A DNA stretch of 64,000 nucleotides from an uncultured Tenacibaculum sp. (lineage in GTDB: Bacteria > Bacteroidota > Bacteroidia > Flavobacteriales > Flavobacteriaceae). Position 1 is the first letter of the stretch. The number at the start of each line of letters is the position of its first letter. The stretch is taken from assembly GCF_947504135.1 (NCBI RefSeq), contig NZ_CANNGG010000002.1, positions 310,001 to 374,000 on the forward strand, in the 5' to 3' direction. Both the position numbers and the translations under genes were made by a program. This document shows positions 43,247-52,175 of the stretch, in pieces. The notes under the pieces were generated by a model. It was not told where the DNA came from, ran no database searches, and worked only from the letters and a program-made list of their open reading frames with translations.

Positions 43247-43615
43247 TTAAGCAGGGTTGATTTCGGTAATTTTTGCATCTCCCCAAAGACTTTCAATGTC
43301 GTAAAATTCACGAACTTGTTTTTGAAAGATATGTACAACAACATTTACGTAATCCATAAGAACCCATTCAGCGTTACCAAGACCTTCAACGTGCCAAGGT
43401 TTGTCTTTAAGTTCTTTGCTTACTACTTTTTGTACAGAGCCCGAAATGGCATTAACTTGTGTGTTCGAGTTAGCAGAACAAACTACAAAATAATCACAAA
43501 CAGTGTTTTCTATCTCCCTTAAATCTAGTAATTGGATGTCTTCTCCCTTTACATCATCTATCCCTTTAATAATCACAGCTAAAAGATCGTCTGTGTTTGT
43601 TTGTTTTATTGTCAT
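43247..43615 (-). CDS. rsfS: Ribosome silencing factor RsfS
   Basis: This 122-residue protein binds ribosomal protein uL14 and blocks subunit joining under starvation. Its core is easily seen: VIIKGIDDVKGEDIQLLDLR, VCDYFVVCSANSNTQVNAI, and the family motif PWHVEGLGNAEWVLMDYVNVVVHIF. It is first in the rsfS-ftsH-LUD-cdsA operon and divergent from birA. The 86-base gap holds a TAACTTTG -7 box (43636-43643). Confidence 0.95.
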   Translation of the reverse strand: MTIKQTNTDDLLAVIIKGIDDVKGEDIQLLDLREIENTVCDYFVVCSANSNTQVNAISGSVQKVVSKELKDKPWHVEGLGNAEWVLMDYVNVVVHIFQKQVREFYDIESLWGDAKITEINPA

Positions 43616-43635
43616 TAAATAAAATTAAGTTTTAG

Positions 43636-43643
43636 CAAAGTTA
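43636..43643 (-). promoter_or_regulatory. Candidate rsfS-ftsH operon -7 box
   Basis: Minus strand TAACTTTG matches TAnnTTTG, 20 bases before the rsfS ATG. No TTTG is seen at the expected -33 site. Confidence 0.45.
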
Positions 43644-43701
43644 TTGTTTTTTTGTGAGTAATTTATGTAATATTGATACTTGTTTCACTCACTAAATTTA
43701 C

Positions 43702-44439
43702 ATGAAAATAATCAAACTTAATGCCATCGATTCAACCAACACTTTTTTGAAAGATATGGTGTCAAAAATGTCAATTGATGATTTTACAGTAGTGGTTGCT
43801 AAAACTCAAACAAAGGGTAGGGGGCAAATGAACTCAGAATGGGTAGTTGAAGAAGGTAAAAACTTGACTTTTAGTGTGTTTTGTAGGTTTGAAGCTTTGC
43901 GTATTGAAAATCATAAGTATTTAAATTTCTGTGTTTCGTTAAGTGTTTTGGAAGCGTTGAAAGGCATAGAAATACCAAATTTAGCGGTGAAATGGCCTAA
44001 CGACATTCTGTCAGGAAATAAAAAAATAGTAGGGATTTTAATAGAGAACTCTTTAAAAGGTAGCAATATAAGTTCTTCTGTGATAGGTATAGGGATTAAC
44101 GTAAACCAAAATACTTTTCCTGAAAAATTACCTAATGCTTCTTCAATTAAAATGATTTTAAATAAAGAAACAGATTTAGATACTTTATTAGAAATTGTAC
44201 TTTTTAAACTTAAAGAAAATTTAGAACTCTTAGATAAAAAAGAATATCAGTTATTAGAAGAGAATTATTTAAAAGTATTGTATAAAAAAAATGTTCCGAC
44301 AATGTTTAAAAACAATCAGAACATTTTATTTATGGGTAAAATCATTGGAGTTTCAGAAAATGGAAATCTCCAAATTGAATTAGAAGACGAAACGATTCAA
44401 GAATTTGGGTTGAAAGAAGTTTCGTTTGCTAATTTATAA
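43702..44439 (+). CDS. birA: Biotin-[acetyl-CoA-carboxylase] ligase
   Basis: This 245-residue class I biotin ligase has no N-terminal HTH, so it is an enzyme and not the repressor. The catalytic domain shows IDSTNTFLKDM, the biotinyl-AMP loop TQTKGRGQMNSEWV, LAVKWPNDILSGNKKIVGILIE and GIGINVNQ. A small C-terminal SH3-like domain ends it. It is divergent from rsfS and overlaps the convergent SRPBCC gene by 6 bases. Confidence 0.95.
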   Translation: MKIIKLNAIDSTNTFLKDMVSKMSIDDFTVVVAKTQTKGRGQMNSEWVVEEGKNLTFSVFCRFEALRIENHKYLNFCVSLSVLEALKGIEIPNLAVKWPNDILSGNKKIVGILIENSLKGSNISSSVIGIGINVNQNTFPEKLPNASSIKMILNKETDLDTLLEIVLFKLKENLELLDKKEYQLLEENYLKVLYKKNVPTMFKNNQNILFMGKIIGVSENGNLQIELEDETIQEFGLKEVSFANL

Positions 44440-44823
44440 CTTTGCTAAGTTTTCAGTTAAAGTACCAATAAACTTTGTTAACGGAGCTTTCACCATCATT
44501 GCCATCATAGCATTGAACTCACCATCAAACTTTAAAGTTACCTCACTTTCGTTTTCAGAAACCTCATTAATGTCAGCAGCTAATGTAAAAGGTAACTTAC
44601 TGCTTGCAGCACCTAAAGTAACATTTGAGTATTCGGTTTTATCTTTCATAACCAATCTAATTTCAGGCATTCCTTTTAAACCAAAAATAAAGCTATCACC
44701 ATCTACCTCAAATTTTTGAGTATTCTCAGGCATTAATTGCTCAAAGTTTTTAAGTTTGGTTAAAAAATCAAATAAGTCTTTAGATGACTTTTTTACAGTT
44801 ACTGTATTTCCTTCTATATTCAT
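44434..44823 (-). CDS. SRPBCC (START-like) family protein
   Basis: The protein has 129 residues from MNIEGNTVTV (44823), which places the start 7 bases after the pyrE stop; the track start overlaps pyrE. It is a lipid/hydrophobic ligand-binding fold with a short N-terminal strand, helix KSSKDLFDFLTKLKNFEQLMP, beta strands, and a long C-terminal helix (FNAMMAMMVKAPLTKFIGTLTENLAKL). Ligand is unknown. It is cotranscribed with pyrE and converges on birA with a 6-base overlap. Confidence 0.85.
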   Translation of the reverse strand: MNIEGNTVTVKKSSKDLFDFLTKLKNFEQLMPENTQKFEVDGDSFIFGLKGMPEIRLVMKDKTEYSNVTLGAASSKLPFTLAADINEVSENESEVTLKFDGEFNAMMAMMVKAPLTKFIGTLTENLAKL

Positions 44824-44830
44824 TGTGCTG

Positions 44831-45481
44831 TTAGTTTTCGTTTTGTTTCCATTTACTAGGTTCAATTCTCCAGTCTTCTAAAGTACGGAGTTCTTCGCTA
44901 GTTATATATTTACTGTCTAAAGCTTGTTCTAATAGGTATTCATAGTTACTTAATGTAGTTAGTTCTACACCGTCTGCTTTAAAATTTTCAGAAGCAATAC
45001 TAAATCCGTAAGAGAAAATAGCTACCATACCTTTAACATTAGCATGTGCTTCTTTTAAAGCTTTTACTGCATTTAAACTACTTTTACCTGTACTAATTAA
45101 ATCTTCAATAACTACAACATTTTGGCCACTTTCTATATGTCCTTCAATTTGGTTTTGTCTACCATGTTTTTTAGGTTCTGGTCTTACATATACAAAAGGT
45201 ACTCCTAGTTCTTGAGCAACTAATATACCAATCGCAATAGCTCCGGTTGCTACACCTGCAATCACATCAGGTTTACCATGCTTTTCTTCAACCAGTTTAG
45301 CAATTTCTTGTTTCAAAAAATTCCTAACAGGAGGATATGATAATGTAATTCTGTTATCGCAATAAATTGGAGATTTCCATCCAGAAGCCCATGTAAAAGG
45401 CTCTTTCGGGCTCAATTTTATCGCTTTAATTTGCAAAAGAAGCTCGGCAGTTTTTTTTGCTGTATCTTTGTTAAAATCCAT
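44831..45481 (-). CDS. pyrE: Orotate phosphoribosyltransferase
   Basis: This 216-residue enzyme joins orotate and PRPP to make OMP in pyrimidine synthesis. It has FTWASGWKSPIYCDNR, DVIAGVATGAIAIG, and the PRPP loop QNVVVIEDLISTGKSS. The C-terminus has an extra ~25-residue basic tail, as is common in Bacteroidota. The start codon is 7 bases from the divergent NUDIX start; a consensus -7 box overlaps that NUDIX start codon, so the pyrE mRNA would have almost no leader. Confidence 0.95.
   Translation of the reverse strand: MDFNKDTAKKTAELLLQIKAIKLSPKEPFTWASGWKSPIYCDNRITLSYPPVRNFLKQEIAKLVEEKHGKPDVIAGVATGAIAIGILVAQELGVPFVYVRPEPKKHGRQNQIEGHIESGQNVVVIEDLISTGKSSLNAVKALKEAHANVKGMVAIFSYGFSIASENFKADGVELTTLSNYEYLLEQALDSKYITSEELRTLEDWRIEPSKWKQNEN
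45463..45470 (+). promoter_or_regulatory. Candidate NUDIX -7 box inside pyrE coding sequence
   Basis: TATCTTTG matches TAnnTTTG and lies over pyrE codons 4-7. It ends 18 bases before the NUDIX ATG at 45489, giving a short leader and ruling out the track start at 45468. Confidence 0.5.
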
Positions 45482-45485
45482 GCCG

Positions 45486-45493
45486 CAAATGTA
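45486..45493 (-). promoter_or_regulatory. Candidate pyrE -7 box overlapping the NUDIX start codon
   Basis: Minus strand TACATTTG matches TAnnTTTG, ending 4 bases before the pyrE ATG. A TTTA at the -33 site (45512-45515, 18-base gap) gives partial support. The NUDIX ATG (45489-45491) lies inside the box. Confidence 0.5.
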
Positions 45494-46088
45494 TAAAGTT
45501 TTTGTTAATGATAAACCAATAATCTTTACAACTTCAATTAAAAATGAAGGGGATTTTCCTGTATATATTTACAAAAATACGATTATTGAAGAACTTATTT
45601 ACAAGTTAAAAGTAGGTAAAATTGAAGGTGTTTACTTGTATTCGAATAACTTAGCTGAAGTTTGGTTAGAGTTTAAAGAAAAATATAAGGTAATTGTTGC
45701 TGGGGGTGGATTGGTTTTAAATGACAACAACGAAGTGCTGTTTATATATAGAGGTAGCAAATGGGATTTACCCAAAGGAAGAATTGAAGAAGGAGAAGGA
45801 ATAGAAGAAACAGCTATTAGAGAAGTAGAAGAAGAATGTGGTGTTGAAAATCTAACAATACAAAGAAAACTTATTGATACTTACCATTTATTTGTAATGG
45901 ATAATGAATACCGTTTAAAAGAAACTCATTGGTATTTAATGCACTCAGATTATGAAGGGGAGTTAATTCCACAATTAGAAGAAGGAATCACAGAAGTAGC
46001 TTTTAAAGATGAGAAAGCAACCCAAGAAGCCTTAATGAATAGCTACGCTAACATACAACTTGTCTACAATTCCTACGTAAAAGGATAA
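45489..46088 (+). CDS. NUDIX hydrolase
   Basis: The protein has 199 residues from MYKVFVNDKPII (45489). The C-terminal two thirds form the NUDIX fold with a full box, GRIEEGEGIEETAIREVEEE then CGV, matching Gx5Ex7REUxEExGU. The N-terminal ~65 residues are a small extra alpha/beta domain. NUDIX enzymes cleave nucleoside diphosphates linked to another moiety; the substrate here is unknown. It is divergent from pyrE, with interlocked promoters. The inverted repeat at 46090 begins right after its stop. Confidence 0.9.
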   Translation: MYKVFVNDKPIIFTTSIKNEGDFPVYIYKNTIIEELIYKLKVGKIEGVYLYSNNLAEVWLEFKEKYKVIVAGGGLVLNDNNEVLFIYRGSKWDLPKGRIEEGEGIEETAIREVEEECGVENLTIQRKLIDTYHLFVMDNEYRLKETHWYLMHSDYEGELIPQLEEGITEVAFKDEKATQEALMNSYANIQLVYNSYVKG

Positions 46089-46089
46089 G

Positions 46090-46110
46090 TTTATGACACT
46101 CTGTCATAAA
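46090..46110. promoter_or_regulatory. Inverted repeat upstream of dnaK, possible heat-shock regulator site
   Basis: TTTATGACA-CTC-TGTCATAAA has perfect 9-bp arms with a 3-base centre. No T tail follows in the NUDIX direction, so it is not a terminator for that gene. It lies about 50 bases upstream of the TTGGCATA promoter-like element of dnaK, a typical activator or repressor position. Confidence 0.5.
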
Positions 46111-46159
46111 AAACAATTACTTTTTGTTCTTTTTCTGCCAAAATAATAGAGGAACTCTG

Positions 46160-46196
46160 TTGGCATACACTTTGACTAATACTACTCGTAAATTTG
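46160..46196 (+). promoter_or_regulatory. Candidate dnaK promoter region
   Basis: TTGGCATACACTTTGAC (46160-46176) resembles a -24/-12 element (TGGCAC-N5-TTGC) but has GA where GC is expected. Slightly downstream TAAATTTG (46189-46196) matches the standard TAnnTTTG box, 32 bases before the ATG. Which is used cannot be decided by reading. Confidence 0.4.
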
Positions 46197-46228
46197 AATT
46201 AAAAACTTAAAAAAGATAAATAAAGATT

Positions 46229-48133
46229 ATGAGTAAAATTATAGGTATAGATTTAGGTACTACGAACTCATGTGTGTCTGTAATGGAAGGAAATGAGCCA
46301 GTAGTTATTCCAAATGCTGAAGGAAAAAGAACTACACCATCTATTGTAGCATTCGTAGAAGGTGGTGAGCGTAAAGTAGGAGATCCTGCAAAACGTCAAG
46401 CAGTAACAAACCCAACAAAAACAGTTTATTCTATTAAACGTTTTATGGGGAACAAGTATTCTGAGTCTGAAAAAGAGGCAGATAGAGTACCTTATGAAGT
46501 AGTAAAAGGAGATAACGATACACCAAGAGTAAAAATTGATGATCGTTTATATACACCGCAAGAAATTTCTGCAATGATTTTACAGAAAATGAAGAAAACT
46601 GCTGAAGACTATTTAGGTCAAGGTGTTTCTGAAGCGGTAATTACAGTACCAGCATATTTTAACGATGCACAACGTCAAGCTACTAAAGAAGCAGGTGAAA
46701 TTGCAGGGTTAACAGTTCGTCGTATTATCAACGAGCCAACTGCAGCAGCATTAGCTTACGGGTTAGATAAAGCAAATGATGATAAAAAAATTGTAGTATT
46801 CGATTTTGGTGGTGGTACGCATGATGTTTCTATCTTAGAATTAGGAGACGGAGTATTTGAAGTATTAGCTACTGATGGAGATACTCATTTAGGAGGTGAT
46901 GATGTAGATGAAAAAATCATTAACTGGTTAGCAGACGAGTTTAATGCTGAAGAGAATATGGATTTACGTAAAGATCCTATGGCATTACAACGTTTAAAAG
47001 AAGCTGCTGAAAAAGCTAAGATTGAATTATCAAGTACAACTTCAACAGAAATTAACTTACCATATATCACAGCTACAGCTAGTGGACCAAAACACTTGGT
47101 AAGAACATTAACAAGAGCAAAGTTTGAGCAATTAATCCACGATTTAATTGATAGAACAATTGAGCCATGTAGAACAGCATTAAAAAATGCAGATTTATCT
47201 ACATCTGATATTGATGAAGTAATTTTAGTAGGAGGTTCAACTCGTATTCCTGCAATTCAAGAAGCTGTTGAAAAATTCTTCGGAAAAGCACCAAGTAAAG
47301 GTGTAAATCCAGATGAAGTTGTATCGTTAGGAGCAGCAATTCAAGGAGGAGTGTTAACAGGCGATGTTAAAGACGTATTATTATTAGATGTTACACCATT
47401 ATCATTAGGAATTGAAACAATGGGGAATGTATTTACCAAGTTAATCGAAGCAAATACAACCATTCCAACTAAAAAATCGCAAGTGTTCTCTACAGCAGTA
47501 GACAACCAACCATCAGTTGATATTCACGTATTACAAGGTGAAAGAGCGATGGCAGCAGATAACAAAACAATAGGTCGTTTCCAATTAACAGATATTCCTC
47601 CAGCACAAAGAGGAGTGCCTCAAATTGAAGTAACTTTTGATATTGATGCAAACGGAATTATTAAAGTATCTGCAGTAGATAAAGCAACAGGTAAGTCACA
47701 AGACATCCGTATCGAGGCTTCTTCAGGGTTATCTGATGAAGAAATTCAAAAGATGAAGCAAGAAGCAGAAGCTAATGCCGATGCAGACAAACAAGCAAAA
47801 GAAACAGCAGAGAAAATTAATGGAGCAGATTCTATGATTTTCCAAACAGAAAAGCAATTAAAAGAGTTTGGTGATAAATTATCAGCTGATAAAAAAGAAC
47901 CAATCGAAGCTGCTTTAGAAGAGTTAAAGAAAGCTCACGAATCTAAAGATCTAGCTGCTATCGATGCTGCAATGGAGAAGATCAACGAAGCTTGGAAAGT
48001 TGCTTCAGAAGAAATGTATAAAGCACAACAAGATGCACAAGCTAACGGAGCAGGCGCACAAGGAAATGCAAATACAGGTTCTTCATCAGAAGGAGATAAT
48101 GTAGAAGATGTAGACTTCGAAGAAGTTAAATAG
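46229..48133 (+). CDS. dnaK: Chaperone DnaK (Hsp70)
   Basis: This 634-residue protein is full length. The nucleotide-binding domain has [37 protein letters not shown] (the HDVS variant is usual in this phylum) and [13 protein letters not shown]. The linker is [16 protein letters not shown], and the substrate domain and acidic C-terminus ([12 protein letters not shown]) follow. It folds nascent and stress-damaged proteins with DnaJ and GrpE, which are not in this window. A terminator follows 31 bases later. Confidence 0.98.
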   Translation: MSKIIGIDLGTTNSCVSVMEGNEPVVIPNAEGKRTTPSIVAFVEGGERKVGDPAKRQAVTNPTKTVYSIKRFMGNKYSESEKEADRVPYEVVKGDNDTPRVKIDDRLYTPQEISAMILQKMKKTAEDYLGQGVSEAVITVPAYFNDAQRQATKEAGEIAGLTVRRIINEPTAAALAYGLDKANDDKKIVVFDFGGGTHDVSILELGDGVFEVLATDGDTHLGGDDVDEKIINWLADEFNAEENMDLRKDPMALQRLKEAAEKAKIELSSTTSTEINLPYITATASGPKHLVRTLTRAKFEQLIHDLIDRTIEPCRTALKNADLSTSDIDEVILVGGSTRIPAIQEAVEKFFGKAPSKGVNPDEVVSLGAAIQGGVLTGDVKDVLLLDVTPLSLGIETMGNVFTKLIEANTTIPTKKSQVFSTAVDNQPSVDIHVLQGERAMAADNKTIGRFQLTDIPPAQRGVPQIEVTFDIDANGIIKVSAVDKATGKSQDIRIEASSGLSDEEIQKMKQEAEANADADKQAKETAEKINGADSMIFQTEKQLKEFGDKLSADKKEPIEAALEELKKAHESKDLAAIDAAMEKINEAWKVASEEMYKAQQDAQANGAGAQGNANTGSSSEGDNVEDVDFEEVK

Positions 48134-48164
48134 TATTGATTAAAATCAATTACTAATAAATAGT

Positions 48165-48199
48165 AAAAAGCGGTAAACTAATGGTTTGTCGCTTTTTTT
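48165..48199 (+). terminator. dnaK terminator
   Basis: AAAAAGCGGTAAAC, loop, GTTTGTCGCTTTTTTTG forms an imperfect stem (AAAAAGCG/CGCTTTTT plus AAAC/GTTT) with a seven-T tail, 31 bases past the stop. Confidence 0.88.
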
Positions 48200-48357
48200 G
48201 TTGAAAACTTTAACTGCTAATACATGTATATTTATTTTTTTATGCAAAATTTATTATGTAACCCCTATAAACAAAAGTAGTTACTCCATACTCCAAGAAA
48301 AACCAAATCATTTTTAAAACGGAAATACATTCGAGAGTAACTTTTACCTTTAAGCTA

Positions 48358-48426
48358 TAAACGAGGGTGGTTTTTATGTATATTTACCCTCGTTAAGAAG
48401 ACGCAAGTAATTATTACCCTCGTTAA
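48358..48426. promoter_or_regulatory. Three operator-like ACCCTCGTTAA repeats before fic
   Basis: TTTACCCTCGTTAA (48383-48396) and ATTACCCTCGTTAA (48413-48426) are direct repeats exactly 30 bp apart. An inverted copy, TAAACGAGGGT, is at 48358-48368, and a weaker CGAGAGTAA is at 48332. The last copy ends two bases before the fic ATG. The remainder of the 295-base gap after dnaK holds the terminator and A/T-rich sequence. Confidence 0.75.
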
Positions 48427-48428
48427 AA

Positions 48429-49514
48429 ATGACTGAATTTAACAAAAACGAACCCTACAATAATTTACCTTTATTACCGCCTAAACAAGATTTAGAAACA
48501 GTAGCTATACTTCGTAAAACAATTACAGCGAGTAGAGCGTTGGCACAACTTAATGGTATGCTAACAAATCTACCAAATCCAACGCTGTTTTTAGATACAA
48601 TTCATTTGCAAGAAGCTAAAGCTAGTTCTGAAATTGAGAATATTATTACAACTAATGACGATTTATATAAATCTTTAGTTGCTGATAAAAATTTTGGTGA
48701 TTTTGCTACAAAAGAAGTTTTAAGTTATAAAGAAGCTTTGTTTTTTGGTTTAAAAACTATTGAAAAACGCCCTTTTATAAGCACTAATTTATGTGTCGAT
48801 ATAGTACAAAGCATTAAAAAGAATAGTGCAGGTATTAGAACAACTCCAGGAACTACCTTAAAAAACACAAAGGGAGAAACAATATATACACCACCAGTAG
48901 GAGAAGCTATAATACGTGAAAAATTAGCTAATTTAGAAGTTTTTATTAATGAAAATAAAACAATAGATCCATTAATAAAAATGGCGTTAATGCATTATCA
49001 ATTTGAAGCAATACACCCGTTTAGTGATGGTAATGGTAGAACAGGACGTATCTTATTATTGTTATATCTAAAACTAGAAAAATTATTAGATATTCCCGCT
49101 ATATACTTAAGTGAATATATCATAAAAAATAAAGCTGATTATTATAATAAATTACGAGAAGTTACAGAAAATAATGATTGGGAATCGTGGATATTATATA
49201 TGCTAGAAATGGTAGAGTATACCGCCAACAAAGGTTTGAAGCGATTAAAAGATGTAACTGAGTTGATGGAGCAAATGACTACAGAAATTAAAGAAAAACT
49301 ACCTAATATATACTCTAAAGAACTGATAGAGATACTTTTCAGACTACCATATACCAAAAGAAAATTTTTAATTGATGAAAAATTAGGAACGCCTAAAACA
49401 GTAGGTAATTACCTAAAAGCTTTGGAAGATGCAAGCTTTTTAACTTCAGAAAAAGTAGGTAAAGAAAAACTATATCTTAATCATAGATTAATGGCTGTTT
49501 TAGAGGAGTCTTAG
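48429..49514 (+). CDS. Fic family protein (class II) with C-terminal winged-helix
   Basis: This 361-residue protein is a Fic AMP-transferase with motif IHPFSDGNGRTGR (HxFx[D/E]GNGRxxR) near residue 200. The N-terminal helix has SSEIEN, fitting the class II inhibitory motif [S/T]xxxE[G/N], so it is likely self-inhibited by the Glu. The last ~75 residues (TKRKFLIDEKLGTPKTVGNYLKALEDA and onward) look like a winged-helix DNA-binding domain. Together with the operator-like repeats directly upstream, autoregulation is likely. The AMPylation target is unknown. Confidence 0.92.
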   Translation: MTEFNKNEPYNNLPLLPPKQDLETVAILRKTITASRALAQLNGMLTNLPNPTLFLDTIHLQEAKASSEIENIITTNDDLYKSLVADKNFGDFATKEVLSYKEALFFGLKTIEKRPFISTNLCVDIVQSIKKNSAGIRTTPGTTLKNTKGETIYTPPVGEAIIREKLANLEVFINENKTIDPLIKMALMHYQFEAIHPFSDGNGRTGRILLLLYLKLEKLLDIPAIYLSEYIIKNKADYYNKLREVTENNDWESWILYMLEMVEYTANKGLKRLKDVTELMEQMTTEIKEKLPNIYSKELIEILFRLPYTKRKFLIDEKLGTPKTVGNYLKALEDASFLTSEKVGKEKLYLNHRLMAVLEES

Positions 49515-49538
49515 TATTATAAAATAATCGAAAAGTAA

Positions 49539-49709
49539 GATACAATAAGTATCAATGAATTCATCCCAAATATAAAAAAGGTAATTGAATTAGTTGATAA
49601 CTTCAATAAAGAAGAATTTGTATTCGATTTACTGAAAGCATACGGTGTATCTAAAACTTCGATTACACGTTTAAAGAAAGGTACTTTCAATTTATCTAAA
49701 GTAAAATAA
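49539..49709 (+). pseudogene. Remnant resembling N-terminus of a type IIG-like DNA methylase
   Basis: This open frame of 56 codons has no ATG. It reads NEFIPNIKKVIELVDNFNKE, then EFVFDLLKAYGVSKTSITRL, then KKGTFNLSKVK and stop. The AYGVSK-SITRLKKG-xNLSK pattern resembles the start of Eco57I-type class I SAM-dependent DNA methyltransferases of restriction-modification/BREX type, as I recall the family. It ends just before a terminator, with no methylase motifs beyond. It may be a scar of a lost defence gene beside fic. The gap 49515-49924 otherwise holds the terminator and a leader hairpin (49875-49894). Confidence 0.5.
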
Positions 49710-49715
49710 GTTTTT

Positions 49716-49744
49716 AAAAGCTCGCCAATAGGCGAGCTTTTTTG
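49716..49744 (+). terminator. Terminator after the methylase remnant
   Basis: AAAAGCTCGCCAATAGGCGA followed by GCTTTTTTTG gives an 8-bp GC-rich stem with a four-base loop and a T run. It would end fic transcripts. Confidence 0.9.
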
Positions 49745-49924
49745 TTTTCAATAAAATCGTTGTATTGCTTTTAGAAAGAAAAAGAAACGTTTTAGAAAAG
49801 AACAAACCCCTTTCAGCAAGTTTTTCAGTGTGTTAGTTACTGTGTTTATATTTTTATACTCAAATAAGGGAAAAGCACTTTTATGTAGAAGTGCAAAAAA
49901 TAAAAATTAGAAAAAAAGACACAC

Positions 49925-52087
49925 ATGAGAAAAAAAATTACCATGTATGCAGGTGCTATTCTTTTTGTACTTGCAAGTATCACAAGTTGTGATAAAGATG
50001 AAGAAATTATTCCAGCAGTATTTTCTATTGATCAAATAGAAAAAGACTTCGGAACAGTAGAGGTAGAGCAGTCTGCTAGTTATTCATTTGAAGTAACAAA
50101 TAAAGGAGAAGCAGACTTAGAAATTGATGAGTTTGTTATAAAAGGAACAGATGCAGCAGATTTTTCTACAAGCGCAGTGCCTAAAGTAATTAGAAAAGGA
50201 GAGGCTTATAGCTTCGAAATTACTTTTGCTCCTTTAACAGAAGGAAACAAAGAGGCTATTTTAGAAATTACTACTAACATAGGTAAAAAAGAAGTAACAG
50301 TAACAGGAGTTGCAGAGCCAAAACCACTACCAACTGTAGACTTAAATGTAACAACTTTATCTTTTGGAGATGTAGAAATTAACCAAACAGATGATGCTAC
50401 ATTCACCATAACAAATAGCGGAGATGCCGACTTAGAAATTACTGCTTTTGAGGTAAAAGGAACAGATGCTTCTGAATTTACAGCGGCTGCAACAGCAGAA
50501 ACGTTAGCTGTAGGAGGCACAAAAACGGTTTCGGTAACGTTTGCTCCAGCAACAGAAGGGAATAAAACGGCTAGTTTAGAGATAACAACAAACGTAGGTG
50601 TAAAAATCATAACGTTAGATGGTAAAGGTACTGCGGTAGCAGAACCAGTAATGACATTTAGCGAGTCGCCAATTGCTTTTGGTAACGTAGAAGTAGGTCA
50701 AGAATTATCTAAAACTATTACAGTTTCTAATACAGGAAATGCAGATTTAGAGATTACTAATGTAAATATTGTTGGAAGTAGTACCGCATCATCTTTTACA
50801 GTAATAGGAGGAACAAGTTCATTAATAAGAACTATTGCTCCAGGTGATACATATACTTTTGAAGTTAAATTTATTCCAAGTTCAGAAGGGTATGTTTCAG
50901 CATCTATTAGGCTTTATAATAATGCTTATGATATTGGTTATACGTTTTTAGGAATGAATGGAACAGGAACAGCGCCAGCACAACCTGCAATTGCTTTTAG
51001 TGAAACAGGATTGGGTTTTGGTGATGTTACTGTAGGAAACTCTGGAAATGATTTAACTTTTGCTATTCAGAATAATGGTCAAGGAAATTTAGAGGTAAGT
51101 AATATTAGAATTAGCGGAGCTAACGCAAGTGATTTTAACTTAATTAATGTGTCTGCTCCACAAACAATTGTGTCTAATGGCTCATATACTGTTACTGTTA
51201 GATTTACACCTCAATCAGAAGGGCAGAAATACGCACAAGTTTTTGTAGAAAATAATGACCCTACAAAACCTAACCATGGACTTATTGTTGAAGGAAAAGG
51301 ATTACAGGCTACGACAGGAAATGTAGTATCTATTCCAGACGCTAACTTTAAGGCGGCATTAGTTGGAAATTCATCGATTAATACGAACGGAGATACTGAA
51401 ATTCAAGTTTCAGAGGCTCAGGCTTTCACGGGTGAAATTAGAGTAGATGGATTGAGTATTTCAGATGTAACAGGTTTAGAAGCTTTTGAAAATATTTCAC
51501 GATTTAATGCAATGAATAACGCTTTAACTAGTATAGATTTAAGCCAAAACACAGCAATAACAAGATTAGTATTAAGACAGAATAATTTAACCGCTTTAGA
51601 TCTTTCAGCTAATACAGCTTTAGAAACTATATTAATTGACCAGAATAGTATAAGCTCAATAGATTTATCTAATCACTCAAGCTTAGCTATCCTAGATTGT
51701 AGAGATAATAATATCTCAACATTATTATTACCAACAACGAATAGCATGAATCATTTATACTTAGAGGAAAATCAAATTAGTACGTTAGATGTTTCTATGT
51801 ATCCAGAATTAAGAACTTTATATGTTTACAACAACAATTTAACAAGTGTAGATATTTCTAATAATTCAAAACTTTATGTTTTAGATGTTAGAAGTAACAA
51901 TTTAACAAGTTTAAACGTAGCAAATGGTAATAATGTAAATATCCGTTTTATGGTTGCAGATGGAAATGATGACTTAACGTGTATTCAACATGATGCTGGT
52001 TTTGATCCTTTAAACCCACCAAATACGCAAGCAAACCAATGGGCTAAGCCATCTGGAGCTTCTTGGAGCACAGTCGCATGTCAATAA
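49925..52087 (+). CDS. Surface lipoprotein with four HYDIN/ASH-like domains and leucine-rich repeats
   Basis: This 720-residue protein has a lipoprotein signal (lipobox ITSC, Cys22). Four tandem ~105-residue choice-of-anchor D / ASPM-SPD-2-Hydin-like Ig domains follow (about 30-455). Each carries a FG(D/T/N)VEV opening, a TN(K/S)GEADLEI-type strand and a FAPxTEGNK-type close. Residues 470-690 are leucine-rich repeats (LTSIDLSQNTAITRLVLRQN, LTALDLSANTALETI). The end is WSTVAC, without an obvious T9SS tail. The protein is probably surface-exposed and adhesive or protein-binding. A hairpin (GCACTT...AAGTGC) lies in its leader. Confidence 0.85.
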   Translation: MRKKITMYAGAILFVLASITSCDKDEEIIPAVFSIDQIEKDFGTVEVEQSASYSFEVTNKGEADLEIDEFVIKGTDAADFSTSAVPKVIRKGEAYSFEITFAPLTEGNKEAILEITTNIGKKEVTVTGVAEPKPLPTVDLNVTTLSFGDVEINQTDDATFTITNSGDADLEITAFEVKGTDASEFTAAATAETLAVGGTKTVSVTFAPATEGNKTASLEITTNVGVKIITLDGKGTAVAEPVMTFSESPIAFGNVEVGQELSKTITVSNTGNADLEITNVNIVGSSTASSFTVIGGTSSLIRTIAPGDTYTFEVKFIPSSEGYVSASIRLYNNAYDIGYTFLGMNGTGTAPAQPAIAFSETGLGFGDVTVGNSGNDLTFAIQNNGQGNLEVSNIRISGANASDFNLINVSAPQTIVSNGSYTVTVRFTPQSEGQKYAQVFVENNDPTKPNHGLIVEGKGLQATTGNVVSIPDANFKAALVGNSSINTNGDTEIQVSEAQAFTGEIRVDGLSISDVTGLEAFENISRFNAMNNALTSIDLSQNTAITRLVLRQNNLTALDLSANTALETILIDQNSISSIDLSNHSSLAILDCRDNNISTLLLPTTNSMNHLYLEENQISTLDVSMYPELRTLYVYNNNLTSVDISNNSKLYVLDVRSNNLTSLNVANGNNVNIRFMVADGNDDLTCIQHDAGFDPLNPPNTQANQWAKPSGASWSTVACQ

Positions 52088-52175
52088 AAAACATTCCCTT
52101 TAAATAGTAATTCAAGAAAGAAAGTTACCTGTGTAAAAGCAGGTAGCTTTTAATAACATAAAAACAGTAATAGAA

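Noticed and set aside
48136-48150. ATTGATTAAAATCAAT inverted repeat after dnaK
   Set aside because: A/T-only, short and followed by a much better terminator; likely chance.
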